Below, piece after piece: positions 31,560-44,189 of a stretch of DNA of 64,000 bases; within the stretch, counting starts at the first letter, position 1; the number at the start of each line of letters is the position of its first letter. The translations under genes were made by a program, and so were the position numbers. The notes beneath the pieces are model-generated. The model made no database searches. It saw only the letters and a program-made list of their open reading frames with translations, and was not told the origin of the DNA. This DNA comes from Plazaster borealis (Eukaryota; Echinodermata; Asteroidea; Forcipulatida; Labidiasteridae), in assembly GCA_021014325.1 (NCBI GenBank), contig CM037461.1, positions 3,001,501 through 3,065,500 of the forward strand, read 5' to 3'.

Positions 31560-32190
31560 TTTATACGCACCAAAATTTATTTGTTGACTCTCTCCCTGTG
31601 GGGTTCGGTTTAAGGGCATGGTTATGGAGTTTACAAATTGATTCTTACCGAGTTGATACCGCTATTATTTTTGGCTCCCGGGGTTCGGTAATAGTGTCTA
31701 TATGAGAAAACAGCAAACAAAAAACCGTTATGTTTTTTTCATCAAGAATGTCAAATCCAACCGGACCCGCAAAAGTGCAACACCCGGATCTTACACTAAT
31801 TCTAAGATCAGGGTTGCCAAAATGCACCAAGGATAGACTTACCCCCTCTGTGGGTTCGGTTTCAGGGCATTGCTATTGAGTTTACTAATGAATCCTTTCC
31901 GAGTTGGTACCGCCATAGTGTGGCATGTTTTTTCCCGGGGGTTCGGGAATACAGTGTCTACTTGTTGAGAAAACAGCAACAGTCTGTCATGGTATTTTCA
32001 TCAAGAATGTCCGACGAATCCAACCGGTTTATAGCGAGGTGCCAACGGGCAACCGAGCGCATCTCTGGCCGCAGCATTCACAAACGGACACCGGGGAAAT
32101 GTGAATCTTCAAAAGTCTCCTCAAAGTGAACTTTGTAAATTAAAATGTTTTGACAAACTTTTATTGATTTCTAATCATTATAATGATGTT
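31560..32190. repeat. Inverted-duplication arm segment, left
   Basis: Aligns with the reverse complement of about 45360-46100 ('ggtattttcatcaagaatgt', 'cattcacaaacggacacc'). Within it, a unit 'gggttcggttt..gggcat...gagtt' occurs twice about 245 bp apart. It is not coding. Confidence 0.65.
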
Positions 32191-32244
32191 ATTTTGTTTT
32201 AGTTTTGCAACAAGTTTTAGTGATAGTTCTTGATGGATTATTAA

Positions 32245-32608
32245 AGGCACTGAACACGTTTGGATATTGTCAAAGACCAGTGTTCTCACTTGGTGTATCC
32301 CAACATATGCATAAAATAACAACGTGAAAATTTGGGCTCAACTGGTCATCGAAGTTGCAAGAAAATGATGAAAGAAAAAACACCCTTGTTGTACAAATTT
32401 GTGTGCTTTCAGATAGGAATAAAATCTTCTTGCAAGAAGTTTTTATTATTTTAGTGAGAAATTACCTCTTTCTCAAAAACTACGTTACTTCAGAGGGAGT
32501 CGTTTCCTACAATGTTTTATACTATCAACAGCTCTCCGTTGCTTGTTACCAAGTAAGTTTTTTATGCTAATATATATTTTGAGTCATTACCAAACGTGTA
32601 CGATACCT
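32245..32608 (+). mobile_element. TTAA-site MITE, family A, copy 5
   Basis: 364 bp with TTAA on both sides. It is absent from the mirror position of the right arm. Confidence 0.8.
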
Positions 32609-33031
32609 TTAATGACAATGTATCCTTTGTTATTGGGAAAGCTGAAAAAAAAATGTTTGTGGATCGAGTGAAAATAATTTAAGTAAGGGGATAGATTGTT
32701 TTATCCCTTATTCCTCCAAACCAGCAAGTGAACAGGAAAGGGGATTTTTTTTTATCCCTTGCTCGTCAATAAACCAGCCGGCGAAGAGGAGGAGATAGAT
32801 TTGTTGTTATCACTTGTTCCTCAAACCAGCTGAAAAGAGGAGTGGATATATTGTTTTATCCCTTGCTCGTCAAACCAGCCGGCGAAGAGGAGGAGATAGA
32901 TTTGTTGTTATCACTTGTTCCTCAAACCAGCTGAAAAGAGGAGTGGATATATTGTTTTATCCCTTGCTCGTCAATAAACCAGCCGGCGAAGAGGAGGAGA
33001 TAGATTTGTTGTTATCACTTGTTCCTCAAAC

Positions 33032-33253
33032 CACGGAGGAATAAGACCAGGGCCCAAGAGCTGCTTAAGCAGAATATATTGCTTAACAACGTTCTGCTAA
33101 GCAGAAATGAGCAGGATACCAGTCACAAATTGTACATGTGACATGGTAGTTTGGCTGGTAACCTTATTCTGGTAAGCAAAATTGTATTGTGCTTAGCTAT
33201 TTTTTGTGCTTAAGCAACTCTATGAAATTGGGCCCTGCTCTTATTCCTCCATG
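33032..33253. mobile_element. CATGGAGG-ended element carrying a family G body, first higher-order copy
   Basis: 222 bp bounded by CACGGAGGAATAAGA and TCTTATTCCTCCATG, enclosing a GGGCCC...GGGCCC family G body. It is flanked by CTCAAAC (33025-33031, 33254-33260), which belongs to the satellite monomer. The end sequence and 7 bp duplication match the tiny palindromes elsewhere in the window. Confidence 0.65.
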
Positions 33254-36200
33254 CTCAAACCAAGCTGAAAAGAGGAGTGGATATATTGTTTTATTCCTTG
33301 TTCCTGAAACCAGCTGAAAAGAGGAATGGATATATTGTTTTATCCCGTGTTCCTCAAACCCAGCTGAAGAGAGGAGTGGATAGATTGTTTTATCCCGTGT
33401 TCCTCAAACCCAGCTGAAAAGAGGAGTGGATAGATTGTTTTATCCCTTGTTCCCCAAACCCAGCTGAAAAAAGGAGTGGATATATTGTTTTATCCCGTGT
33501 TCCTCAAACCCAGCTGAAAAGAGGAGTGGATATATTGTTTTATCCCGTGTTCCTCAAACCAAGCCGTAAAAGGAGTGGATAGATTGTTTTATCCCTTGTT
33601 CCCCAAACCCAGCTGAAAAGAGGAGTGGATAGATTGTTTTATCCCTTGTTCCCCAAACCCGGCTGAAAAGAGGAGTGGATAGATTATTTTATCCCTTGTT
33701 CCCCAAACCCAGCTGAAAAGAGGAGTGGATGTATTGTTTTATCCCGTGTTCCTGAAACCAGCTTAAAAGAGGAGTGGATATATTGTTTTATCCCTTGTTC
33801 CTCGAACCAGCTGAAAAGAGGAGTGGATATATTGTTTTATCCCTTGTTCCTGAAACCAGCTGAAAAGAGGAGTGGATATATTGTTTTATCCCTTGTTCCT
33901 GAAACCAGCTGAAAAGAGGAGTGGATATATTGTTTTATCCCGTGTTCCTGAAACCAGCTGAAAAGAGGAGTGGATATATTGTTTTATCCCTTGTTCCTCG
34001 AACCAGCTGAAAAGAGGAGTGGATATATTGTTTTATCCCTTGTTCCTGAAACCAGCTGAAAAGAGGAGTGGATATATTGTTTTATCCCGTGTTCCTCAAA
34101 CCAGCTGAAAAGAGGAGTGGATATATTGTTTTATCCCTTGTTCCTCGAACCAGCTGAAAAGAGGAGTGGATATATTGTTTTATCCCTTGTTCCTGAAACC
34201 AGCTGAAAAGAGGAGTGGATATATTGTTTTATCCCGTGTTCCTGAAACCAGCTGAAAAGAGGAGTGGATATATTGTTTTATCCCTTGTTCCTCAAACCAG
34301 CTGAAAAGAGGAGTGGATATATTGTTTTATCCCTTGTTCCTCAAACCAGCTGAAAAGATGAGTGGATATATTGTTTTATCCCTTGTTCCTCAAACCAGCT
34401 GAAAAGAGGAGTGGATATATTGTTTTATCCCTTGTTCCTCAAACCAGCTGAAAAGAGGAGTGGATATATTGTTTTATCCCTTGTTCCTGAAACCAGCTGA
34501 AAAGAGGAGTGGATATATTGTTTTATCCCTTGTTCCTGAAACCAGCTGAAAAGAGGAGTGGATATATTATCCCGTGTTCCTGAAACCAGCTGAAAAGAGG
34601 AGTGGATATAATGTTTTATCCCTTGTTCCTCAAACCCAGCTGAAAAGAGGAGTGGATATATTGTTTTATCCCTTGTTCCTGAAACCAGCTGAAAAGAGGA
34701 GTGGATATATTGTTTTATCCCTTGTTCCTGAAACCAGCTGAAAAGAGGAGTGGATATATTGTTTTATCCCTTGTTCCTGAAACCAGCTGAAAAGAGGAGT
34801 GGATATATTATCCCGTGTTCCTGAAACCAGCTAAAAAGAGGAGTGGATATAATGTTTTATCCCTTGTTCCTGAAACCAGCTGAAAAGAGGAGTGGATATA
34901 TTGTTTTATCCCGTGTTCCTCAAACCCAGCTGAAGAGAGGAGTGGATAGATTGTTTTATCCCGTGTTCCTCAAACCCAGCTGAAAAGAGGAGTGGATAGA
35001 TTGTTTTATCCCTTGTTCCCCAAACCCAGCTGAAAAAAGGAGTGGATATATTGTTTTATCCCGTGTTCCTCAAACCCAGCTGAAAAGAGGAGTGGATATA
35101 TTGTTTTATCCCGTGTTCCTCAAACCAAGCCGTAAAAGGAGTGGATAGATTGTTTTATCCCTTGTTCCCCAAACCCAGCTGAAAAGAGGAGTGGATAGAT
35201 TGTTTTATCCCTTGTTCCCCAAACCCGGCTGAAAAGAGGAGTGGATAGATTATTTTATCCCTTGTTCCCCAAACCCAGCTGAAAAGAGGAGTGGATGCAT
35301 TGTTTTATCCCGTGTTCCTGAAACCAGCTTAAAAGAGGAGTGGATATATTGTTTTATCCCTTGTTCCTCGAACCAGCTGAAAAGAGGAGTGGATATATTG
35401 TTTTATCCCTTGTTCCTGAAACCAGCTGAAAAGAGGAGTGGATATATTGTTTTATCCCTTGTTCCTGAAACCAGCTGAAAAGAGGAGTGGATATATTGTT
35501 TTATCCCGTGTTCCTGAAACCAGCTGAAAAGAGGAGTGGATATATTGTTTTATCCCTTGTTCCTGAAACCAGCTGAAAAGAGGAGTGGATATATTGTTTT
35601 ATCCAGTGTTCCTCAAACCAGCTGAAAAGAGGAGTGGATATATTGTTTTATCCCTTGTTCCTCGAACAAGCTGAAAAGAGGAGTGGATATATTGTTTTAT
35701 CCCTTGTTCCTGAAACCAGCTGAAAAGAGGAGTGGATATATTGTTTTATCCCTTGTTCCTGAAACCAGCTGAAAAGAGGAGTGGATATATTGTTTTATCC
35801 CTTGTTCCTCAAACCAGCTGAAAAGAGGAGTGGATATATTGTTTTATCCCTTGTTCCTCAAACCAGCTGAAAAGATGAGTGGATATATTGTTTTATCCCT
35901 TGTTCCTCAAACCAGCTGAAAAGAGGAGTGGATATATTGTTTTATCCCTTGTTCCTCAAACCAGCTGAAAAGAGGAGTGGATATATTGTTTTATCCCTTG
36001 TTCCTGAAACCAGCTGAAAAGAGGAGTGGATATATTGTTTTATCCCTTGTTCCTGAAACCAGCTGAAAAGAGGAGTGGATATATTATCCCGTGTTCCTGA
36101 AACCAGCTGAAAAGAGGAGTGGATATAATGTTTTATCCCTTGTTCCTCAAACCCAGCTGAAAAGAGGAGTGGATATATTGTTTTATCCCTTGTTCCTGAA

Positions 36201-36955
36201 ACCAGCTGAAAAGAGGAGTGGATATATTGTTTTATCCCTTGTTCCTGAAACCAGCTGAAAAGAGGAGTGGATATATTGTTTTATCCCTTGTTCCTGAAAC
36301 CAGCTGAAAAGAGGAGTGGATATATTATCCCGTGTTCCTGAAACCAGCTGAAAAGAGGAGTGGATATAATGTTTTATCCCTTGTTCCTGAAACCAGCTGA
36401 AAAGAGGAGTGGATATATTGTTTTATCCCTTGTTCCTGAAACCAGCTGAAAAGAGGAGTGGATATATTATCCCGTGTTCCTGAAACCAGCCGAAAAGAGG
36501 AGTGGATATATTGTTTTATCCCTTGTTCCTCAAACCCAGCTGAAAAGAGGAGTGGATATAATTTTTTTTTATTGTTTTATCCCTTGTTCCTGAAACCAGC
36601 TGAAAAGAGGAATGGATATATTGTTTTATCCCTTGTTCCTCAAACCAGCAAGTGAACAGGAAAGGGGATTTTTTTTTATCCCTTGCTCGTCAATAAACCA
36701 GCCGGCGAAGAGGAGGAGATAGATTTGTTGTTATCACTTGTTCCTCAAACCAGCTGAAAAGAGGAGTGGATATATTGTTTTATCCCTTGCTCGTCAAACC
36801 AGCCGGCGAAGAGGAGGAGATAGATTTGTTGTTATCACTTGTTCCTCAAACCAGCTGAAAAGAGGAGTGGATATATTGTTTTATCCCTTGCTCGTCAATA
36901 AACCAGCCGGCGAAGAGGAGGAGATAGATTTGTTGTTATCACTTGTTCCTCAAAC

Positions 36956-37177
36956 CACGGAGGAATAAGACCAGGGCCCAAGAGCTGCTTAAGCAGAATA
37001 TATTGCTTAACAACGTTCTGCTAAGCAGAAATGAGCAGGATACCAGTCACAAATTGTACATGTGACATGGTAGTTTGGCTGGTAACCTTATTCTGGTAAG
37101 CAAAATTGTATTGTGCTTAGCTATTTTTTGTGCTTAAGCAACTCTATGAAATTGGGCCCTGCTCTTATTCCTCCATG
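36956..37177. mobile_element. CATGGAGG-ended element carrying a family G body, second higher-order copy
   Basis: Duplicate of 33032-33253 exactly 3,924 bp downstream with the same CTCAAAC flanks (36949-36955, 37178-37184). It was copied with the higher-order unit and is not an independent insertion. Confidence 0.65.
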
Positions 37178-40100
37178 CTCAAACCAAGCTGAAAAGAGGA
37201 GTGGATATATTGTTTTATTCCTTGTTCCTGAAACCAGCTGAAAAGAGGAGTGGATATATTGTTTTATCCCGTGTTCCTCAAACCCAGCTGAAGAGAGGAG
37301 TGGATAGATTGTTTTATCCCGTGTTCCTCAAACCCAGCTGAAGAGAGGAGTGGATAGATTGTTTTATCCCTTGTTCCCCAAACCCAGCTGAAAAAAGGAG
37401 TTGATATATTGTTTTATCCCGTGTTCCTCAAACCCAGCTGAAAAGAGGAGTGGATATATTGTTTTATCCCGTGTTCCTCAAACCAAGCCGTAAAAGGAGT
37501 GGATAGATTGTTTTATCCCTTGTTCCCCAAACCCAGCTGAAAAGAGGAGTGGATAGATTGTTTTATCCCTTGTTCCCCAAACCCGGCTGAAAAGAGGAGT
37601 GGATAGATTATTTTATCCCTTGTTCCCCAAACCCAGCTGAAAAGAGGAGTGGATGTATTGTTTTATCCCGTGTTCCTGAAACCAGCTTAAAAGAGGAGTG
37701 GATATATTGTTTTATCCCTTGTTCCTCGAACCAGCTGAAAAGAGGAGTGGATATATTGTTTTATCCCTTGTTCCTGAAACCAGCTGAAAAGAGGAGTGGA
37801 TATATTGTTTTATCCCTTGTTCCTGAAACCAGCTGAAAAGAGGAGTGGATATATTGTTTTATCCCGTGTTCCTGAAACCAGCTGAAAAGAGGAGTGGATA
37901 TATTGTTTTATCCCTTGTTCCTCGAACCAGCTGAAAAGAGGAGTGGATATATTGTTTTATCCCTTGTTCCTGAAACCAGCTGAAAAGAGGAGTGGATATA
38001 TTGTTTTATCCCGTGTTCCTCAAACCAGCTGAAAAGAGGAGTGGATATATTGTTTTATCCCTTGTTCCTCGAACCAGCTGAAAAGAGGAGTGGATATATT
38101 GTTTTATCCCTTGTTCCTGAAACCAGCTGAAAAGAGGAGTGGATATATTGTTTTATCCCGTGTTCCTGAAACCAGCTGAAAAGAGGAGTGGATATATTGT
38201 TTTATCCCTTGTTCCTCAAACCAGCTGAAAAGAGGAGTGGATATATTGTTTTATCCCTTGTTCCTCAAACCAGCTGAAAAGATGAGTGGATATATTGTTT
38301 TATCCCTTGTTCCTCAAACCAGCTGAAAAGAGGAGTGGATATATTGTTTTATCCCTTGTTCCTCAAACCAGCTGAAAAGAGGAGTGGATATATTGTTTTA
38401 TCCCTTGTTCCTGAAACCAGCTGAAAAGAGGAGTGGATATATTGTTTTATCCCTTGTTCCTCAAACCCAGCTGAAAAGAGGAGTGGATATATTGTTTTAT
38501 CCCTTGTTCCTGAAACCAGCTGAAAAGAGGAGTGGATATATTGTTTTATCCCTTGTTCCTGAAACCAGCTGAAAAGAGGAGTGGATATATTGTTTTATCC
38601 CTTGTTCCTGAAACCAGCTGAAAAGAGGAGTGGATATATTATCCCGTGTTCCTGAAACCAGCTGAAAAGAGGAGTGGATATAATGTTTTATCCCTTGTTC
38701 CTGAAACCAGCTGAAAAGAGGAGTGGATATATTGTTTTATCCCGTGTTCCTCAAACCCAGCTGAAGAGAGGAGTGGATAGATTGTTTTATCCCGTGTTCC
38801 TCAAACCCAGCTGAAAAGAGGAGTGGATAGATTGTTTTATCCCTTGTTCCCCAAACCCAGCTGAAAAAAGGAGTGGATATATTGTTTTATCCCGTGTTCC
38901 TCAAACCCAGCTGAAAAGAGGAGTGGATATATTGTTTTATCCCGTGTTCCTCAAACCAAGCCGTAAAAGGAGTGGATAGATTGTTTTATCCCTTGTTCCC
39001 CAAACCCAGCTGAAAAGAGGAGTGGATAGATTGTTTTATCCCTTGTTCCCCAAACCCGGCTGAAAAGAGGAGTGGATAGATTATTTTATCCCTTGTTCCC
39101 CAAACCCAGCTGAAAAGAGGAGTGGATGCATTGTTTTATCCGTGTTCCTGAAACCAGCTTAAAAGAGGAGTGGATATATTGTTTTATCCCTTGTTCCTCG
39201 AACCAGCTGAAAAGAGGAGTGGATATATTGTTTTATCCCTTGTTCCTGAAACCAGCTGAAAAGAGGAGTGGATATATTGTTTTATCCCTTGTTCCTGAAA
39301 CCAGCTGAAAAGAGGAGTGGATATATTGTTTTATCCCGTGTTCCTGAAACCAGCTGAAAAGAGGAGTGGATATATTGTTTTATCCCTTGTTCCTCGAACC
39401 AGCTGAAAAGAGGAGTGGATATATTGTTTTATCCCTTGTTCCTGAAACCAGCTGAAAAGAGGAGTGGATATATTGTTTTATCCCGTGTTCCTCAAACCAG
39501 CTGAAAAGAGGAGTGGATATATTGTTTTATCCTTGTTCCTCGAACCAGCTGAAAAGAGGAGTGGATATATTGTTTTATCCCTTGTTCCTGAAACCAGCTG
39601 AAAAGAGGAGTGGATATATTGTTTTATCCCGTGTTCCTGAAACCAGCTGAAAAGAGGAGTGGATATATTGTTTTATCCCTTGTTCCTCAAACCAGCTGAA
39701 AAGAGGAGTGGATATATTGTTTTATCCCTTGTTCCTCAAACCAGCTGAAAAGATGAGTGGATATATTGTTTTATCCCTTGTTCCTCAAACCAGCTGAAAA
39801 GAGGAGTGGATATATTGTTTTATCCCTTGTTCCTCAAACCAGCTGAAAAGAGGAGTGGATATATTGTTTTATCCCTTGTTCCTGAAACCAGCTGAAAAGA
39901 GGAGTGGATATATTGTTTTATCCCTTGTTCCTGAAACCAGCTGAAAAGAGGAGTGGATATATTATCCCGTGTTCCTGAAACCAGCTGAAAAGAGGAGTGG
40001 ATATAATGTTTTATCCCTTGTTCCTCAAACCCAGCTGAAAAGAGGAGTGGATATATTGTTTTATCCCTTGTTCCTGAAACCAGCTGAAAAGAGGAGTGGA

Positions 40101-40560
40101 TATATTGTTTTATCCCTTGTTCCTGAAACCAGCTGAAAAGAGGAGTGGATGTATTGTTTTATCCCTTGTTCCTGAAACCAGCTGAAAAGAGGAGTGGATA
40201 TATTATCCCGTGTTCCTGAAACCAGCTGAAAAGAGGAGTGGATATAATGTTTTATCCCTTGTTCCTGAAACCAGCTGAAAAGAGGAGTGGATATATTGTT
40301 TTATCCCTTGTTCCTGAAACCAGCTGAAAAGAGGAGTGGATATATTATCCCGTGTTCCTGAAACCAGCCGAAAAGAGGAGTGGATATATTGTTTTATCCC
40401 TTGTTCCTCAAACCCAGCTGAAAAGAGGAGTGGATATAATTTTTTTTTATTGTTTTATCCCTTGTTCCTGAAACCAGCTGAAAAGAGGAATGGATATATT
40501 GTTTTATCCCTTGTTCCTCAAACCAGCTGAAAAGAGGAGCGGATATATTTTTGTATCCAT

Positions 40561-41135
40561 TGTTCCTCGAATTAATCATCATCTCCTTGTGAAATGTTGT
40601 CGGTGTTTAAATAATCGCAACAAAAACAATGAAAATGTGCGTTATATTTCTCACAAATAAATGGAATTCATTCATATTTAAATTGTAAGCCTTGCTAAAA
40701 GCAGATTTATTTTGTAAATTTATGGAGCATGTTTTGACAATTAGGGGAAAACATGGTAAACTAAACGAAAAATGTGTTTCTTTAAAATCTTGTTTTGATC
40801 GCAATTTTCGGACTATGTGATAATTTAAAGCAGCTGTGTATTTGAAAAATAACAACAAATGAAAGTGTGCAGTTGAAAATGAACCTGTTGACCATAGTTT
40901 CCGAGACACGTTTCCCGAAATACCCCAAGTTGGAGGTCAAGTTTCAGAGACTAGGCCCTATAGTATCGGAACAATCCATGCAGATTGGTTCAGACGAGTT
41001 AACAGCAAGGTATTTATTCTTCTACACTATAGACTCTTGAAAGGGATCGGGTAAAAAAAAGTTTACCCTTTCGGTGAACCCTCATATTCACACAAAATGT
41101 ATAGGTGTGATTTATGGCATTTTTAATACTCTTTC
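40561..41135. repeat. Inverted-duplication arm next to the satellite, left
   Basis: Aligns with the reverse complement of 44190-44765 ('ttatttctcacaaataaatg', 'catgcagattggttcagacg'). No gene. Conserved over some 550 bp with small changes. Confidence 0.75.
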
Positions 41136-41250
41136 GTGGTCGCTGTAGTGTGTCCGCTAGTGACCCTGCTGGTGAATTGACTTAAGTCGCAAGAAGCCAC
41201 AGGAATCTAAACAAACAATGAAACACGGGCGTCGTTTTGTGACCTCGACA

Positions 41251-41410
41251 AGGGCCCAATTTCATAAAGCTGTTGAGCACAAAATTCTGCTTAGCGAATG
41301 TATTTGCTAAGCAAGAACTGATTAGTAATTGTATGGTATTTTGGCTGGTAGCCTATTTTCGCCAAGAAAAAGTTTTCTGTACTCAGCAAGTTTTTGTACT
41401 TACAGGCATT
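41251..41410. mobile_element. MITE family G, truncated copy
   Basis: Begins AGGGCCCAATTTCATAAAGC and follows the family to 'tttttgtacttacag', but has no GGGCCC right end. Confidence 0.5.
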
Positions 41411-42409
41411 ATGGCTCTGCTTACGTAACAAAGAACCGGCGCTTACGGAAGCAGGAAATTCAGCACCGACTTCAAGCGTATTTCACAGGTTAGCAGGGAA
41501 TTTCTGCTTGTGTGCGTGCGTAGTCCACGTTAGGCATTCTTCGCTACACAGCTATTTCAGAAATTCGGCGCTTGCCCTGTAAGCGAAGAATGGTGATCGT
41601 AAGCACAGAATTCCTTCCTCCATGGCAGAACCATGGGACCTGAAGCCAAGTCTGACATAGACTTGTGGAAGTCGTGGAGTGTTTGTCACGGTGATAGCGT
41701 AATGATCCTCACGCCACTCAATTCTCGTGAGACTGCCTCGAGACATACTGCTGCTCCCGCGAGAGCAGTATAGTCGCGAGAGAGCCGTTGGGTAAACTAC
41801 ACTTAATTGTGGTTATCCGAAAATAGATTTGATTGGTTATCAAGAGGCTGAGAGACTTTAAAGTATTTTTGTAAAGTATTTTTGAATATTTAGCATTTAA
41901 CATTGGTTACTAATTACTAATTACAATGGGAAGTTAATTAAGTGTGGTGCATCCCTAATTACGCTATCATCATCGCAAGAAACATTTTAACTACTTCCCG
42001 AAACTGACATATTTTCCGAGAGCACCGCGAGAACTGGAAAGCAACGAGAATATATACGGCAGTGAAACCATGCAAAGAGGGACGCTGTCATCCTATATTA
42101 TGCTGACATGGTCATCTCAATAATATGCCATGATATCCTTAGCTGGACCATTCCACACTCCCTAGAGGGGGAGGTCAATCAACAGGGGTCAGTTATTATA
42201 ATGTTTTCGTCTGGTTATGTTTTCTCACTTTTAAAGTAAGCAAACTAAAACTTGTTATTTAACTTTTGTACAGTAATACATCGGTGTGCTTGTACCGAAT
42301 CCTTTGCCACGTTTATTTTATTTTATTTGTTTATGCAAGTTTGCCCCTTTATTCTTGGTAACGGGCTATAAGGAAACACAAGAAGAACAATTTAAAGGAT
42401 GAAAATAAC
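41411..42409. other. Spacer inside the inverted duplication, nothing coding
   Basis: Contains a hairpin at about 41746-41772 (arms ATACTGCT/AGCAGTAT) and a stretch (41810-41960) similar to 7350-7500 and 12560-12660. No gene recognised. Confidence 0.4.
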
Positions 42410-42613
42410 TCAGGGGAGCGCAAGGTAGGAATTGATATTCCTCTTAAAACAGTCTAGATTGTAGGATGGAGGGAAACATGCACCAGGCAAGGAGTTCCAA
42501 AGAGATGCAGTACGTGGAACAAAGCTGTTGGAATGGCTCTTTGTTCTACATCTCAGCAAAGCAAGAGTGTATGGGTGAGAAGAAGCAGAAAGCCTGGTTT
42601 CACGCTGAAACAT
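42410..42613 (-). pseudogene. Retrotransposon reverse transcriptase C-terminus (CR1/Jockey type), fragment
   Basis: The minus strand encodes 67 residues ending the ORF2 of a non-LTR element: 'FVPRTASLWNSLP' then 'DCFKRNINSYL'. The (F/Y)xPRTxxxWNxLP...F+ pattern is typical of the far C-terminus of CR1/Jockey-like proteins. Upstream domains are missing. A diverged copy in the opposite orientation is at 43180-43460. Confidence 0.6.
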
Positions 42614-42776
42614 CCTGTCACTTAGTTAGATTCCCGCACATAGTCATGACAATAATAACACAGCATTTATTTGTAGGGCGAACTTTATCTGTAAAACATT
42701 CAAAGGTCGAGATCAATCATAGAATTATCATATGTGTTCTTAGGCCAATCTGAAAAAAAGTGATGTAAGATATTAA

Positions 42777-43145
42777 AGGCACTGAACACGTTTGGAAATT
42801 GTCAAAGACCAGACGGGTTCTCACTTGGTGTATCCCAGCATATGCATAAAATAACAAGCCTGTGAAAATTTGGGCTCAAGTGGTCATCGAAGTTGCAAGA
42901 AAATGATGAAAGAAAAAAACACCCTTGTTGTACAATTGTGTGCTTTCAGATAGGAATAAAAACTTCTTGCAAGAAGTCTTTTATTATTATAGTGAGAAAT
43001 TACCTCTTTCTCAAAAACTACGTTACTTCAGAGGGAGTCGTTTACTACAATGTTTTATAGTATCAACAGATCTCCGTTGCTTGTTACCAAGTAAGTTTTT
43101 ATGCTAATATTTGTTTTGAGTCATTACCAAACGTGTACGATACCT
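42777..43145 (+). mobile_element. TTAA-site MITE, family A, copy 6 (at the palindrome centre)
   Basis: 369 bp with TTAA on both sides. It lies between the two inverted reverse transcriptase fragments, close to the symmetry centre of the large inverted duplication. Confidence 0.8.
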
Positions 43146-43179
43146 TTAAGGCAAAGAGTTCCAGAGGCCGGGGGCAATG

Positions 43180-43460
43180 TCAGAAAACGCCCTGATTGAT
43201 CTTGACCTTTGAATGTTTTTCAGATAAAGTGTTATCATTATTATGACCATGTGCGGGAATCTAACTAAGTGACATGATGTTTGAGCTTGAAACCAGGCTT
43301 TCTGTTTTTAGTTGCAAGGCGAGACCGGGGAACAAACATCATACTGCCCGATGACCTCAGACCTGGCCTGACATGCTTATTCCACGTACTGCATCTCTTT
43401 GGAACACTCTCTAAATAATGTTTTCTTGTAGCCCCTTTATACCAAGAGTGGCTTTTAGCC
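43180..43460 (+). pseudogene. Decayed reverse transcriptase C-terminus, inverted partner
   Basis: Aligns with the reverse complement of about 42440-42720, for example 'ttccacgtactgcatctctt' (the PRTASLW region) and 'cgggaatctaactaagtgac'. Frameshifts and stops break the frame. Confidence 0.5.
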
Positions 43461-43718
43461 TTGTTTGTGGCGAACTTAAATACACACAAATGTAGGTAGA
43501 GGGGGGTGGGGGTGGGGGGCGAACCATGAAATGCTTAGGAATGTCAGGAGGATGATCTTACAATAAATTCTTAAACTAATGGGTAGCCGATGTAAATCCT
43601 ATTCCTCAACACTGTAAAAACAATGTGTGGACGTGTGTTAAGTCCACATAGTGTTTCAAGTCCCCGCATTATGTGTACCTCTTTTGTTCTCAGGTCCACA
43701 CTTCGTATGTAGCGTTAA
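43461..43718. other. Spacer with a short inverted motif
   Basis: Includes a G-run (43500-43520) and a 'gtgtggac...gtccacac' pair (about 43620-43700), reminiscent of the TA-site MITEs. Nothing coding. Confidence 0.35.
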
Positions 43719-44076
43719 AGGAATTGTATACGTTTGGTTATTGGAACCTACTGTTTCAATCCTATAGTTGTAGATAAATACCATACAACTAACCTGTGAA
43801 CATCACAGTTCAAAAGGTGGTAGCGTTTTTGAGATATTGCCGAAAATCTGGAGCGGTCAATTGGAATTGGAATTGGAATACGCAATCTGAGAAACGTTAC
43901 TGTCAGTAAAGCTTCTCAGATTCAAATTTTTTTGGGATACAAAGTCATTTCCATAATCGCAGTACCTCTAAGTGAAAAATTTCTCAAAATGCATTATACT
44001 ATCCAAAGCTGCTGTACTTCAAGTAAGTTTGTATTGCCATTAATGTTCAGAGTCATTACCAAACGTATACCGACCT
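43719..44076 (+). mobile_element. TTAA-site MITE, family C, copy 1
   Basis: 358 bp, beginning AGGAATTGTATACGTTTGG after TTAA. The centre has a GAGAAACGTTAC/GTAAAGCTTCTC-type hairpin. The right end is eroded (CCGACCT). Confidence 0.65.
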
Positions 44077-44189
44077 GACACAAGTGTATGTCGTATATAC
44101 TTGGTTTCAGGTGGTTGAGGTCACAAATCACACCGTGTTTCACTTTTAGCTTCAATTTTGCAGCTTCAGGTGAAAGGTCAATATTTACC

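Larger units (their letters stand above)
32691..40560 (+). repeat. 49 bp satellite array in a 3,924 bp higher-order duplication
   Basis: Roughly 150 monomers with the consensus landmarks CCAGCTGAAAAGAGGAGTGG, ATATATTGTTTTATCCC and TTGTTCCTGAAA. Most are 49 bp, some 50 (CCCAGC variant), and some about 44 (a deleted TGTTT). Landmarks repeat at exactly 3,924 bp: the 'agcaagtgaacagg' junction at 32721 and 36645, and a MITE at 33032 and 36956. Within each unit a run of variant monomers (CAGCTGAAGAGAGG) recurs after about 1,566 bp (first unit) or 1,473 bp (second). Open frames across it are by-products. About four inverted monomers lie at 44766-44990. Confidence 0.93.

Noticed and set aside
32691..40560. 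Repeated open frames such as DILFYPLFLKPAEKRSGY across the satellite
   Set aside because: The monomer is 49 bp, not a multiple of three, so the frames are by-products of repetition in every phase. There is no start or splice context.
32691..40560. CRISPR-like regular array
   Set aside because: There are no unique spacers; the whole 49 bp monomer repeats and the genome context is eukaryotic.
41600..41640. A further CATGGAGG element (cttcctccatgg at about 41616)
   Set aside because: Only one arm is present and the flanks do not form a convincing 7 bp repeat.
42410..43460. A live retrotransposon at the centre of the inverted duplication
   Set aside because: Only C-terminal reverse transcriptase fragments remain, one of them frameshifted.
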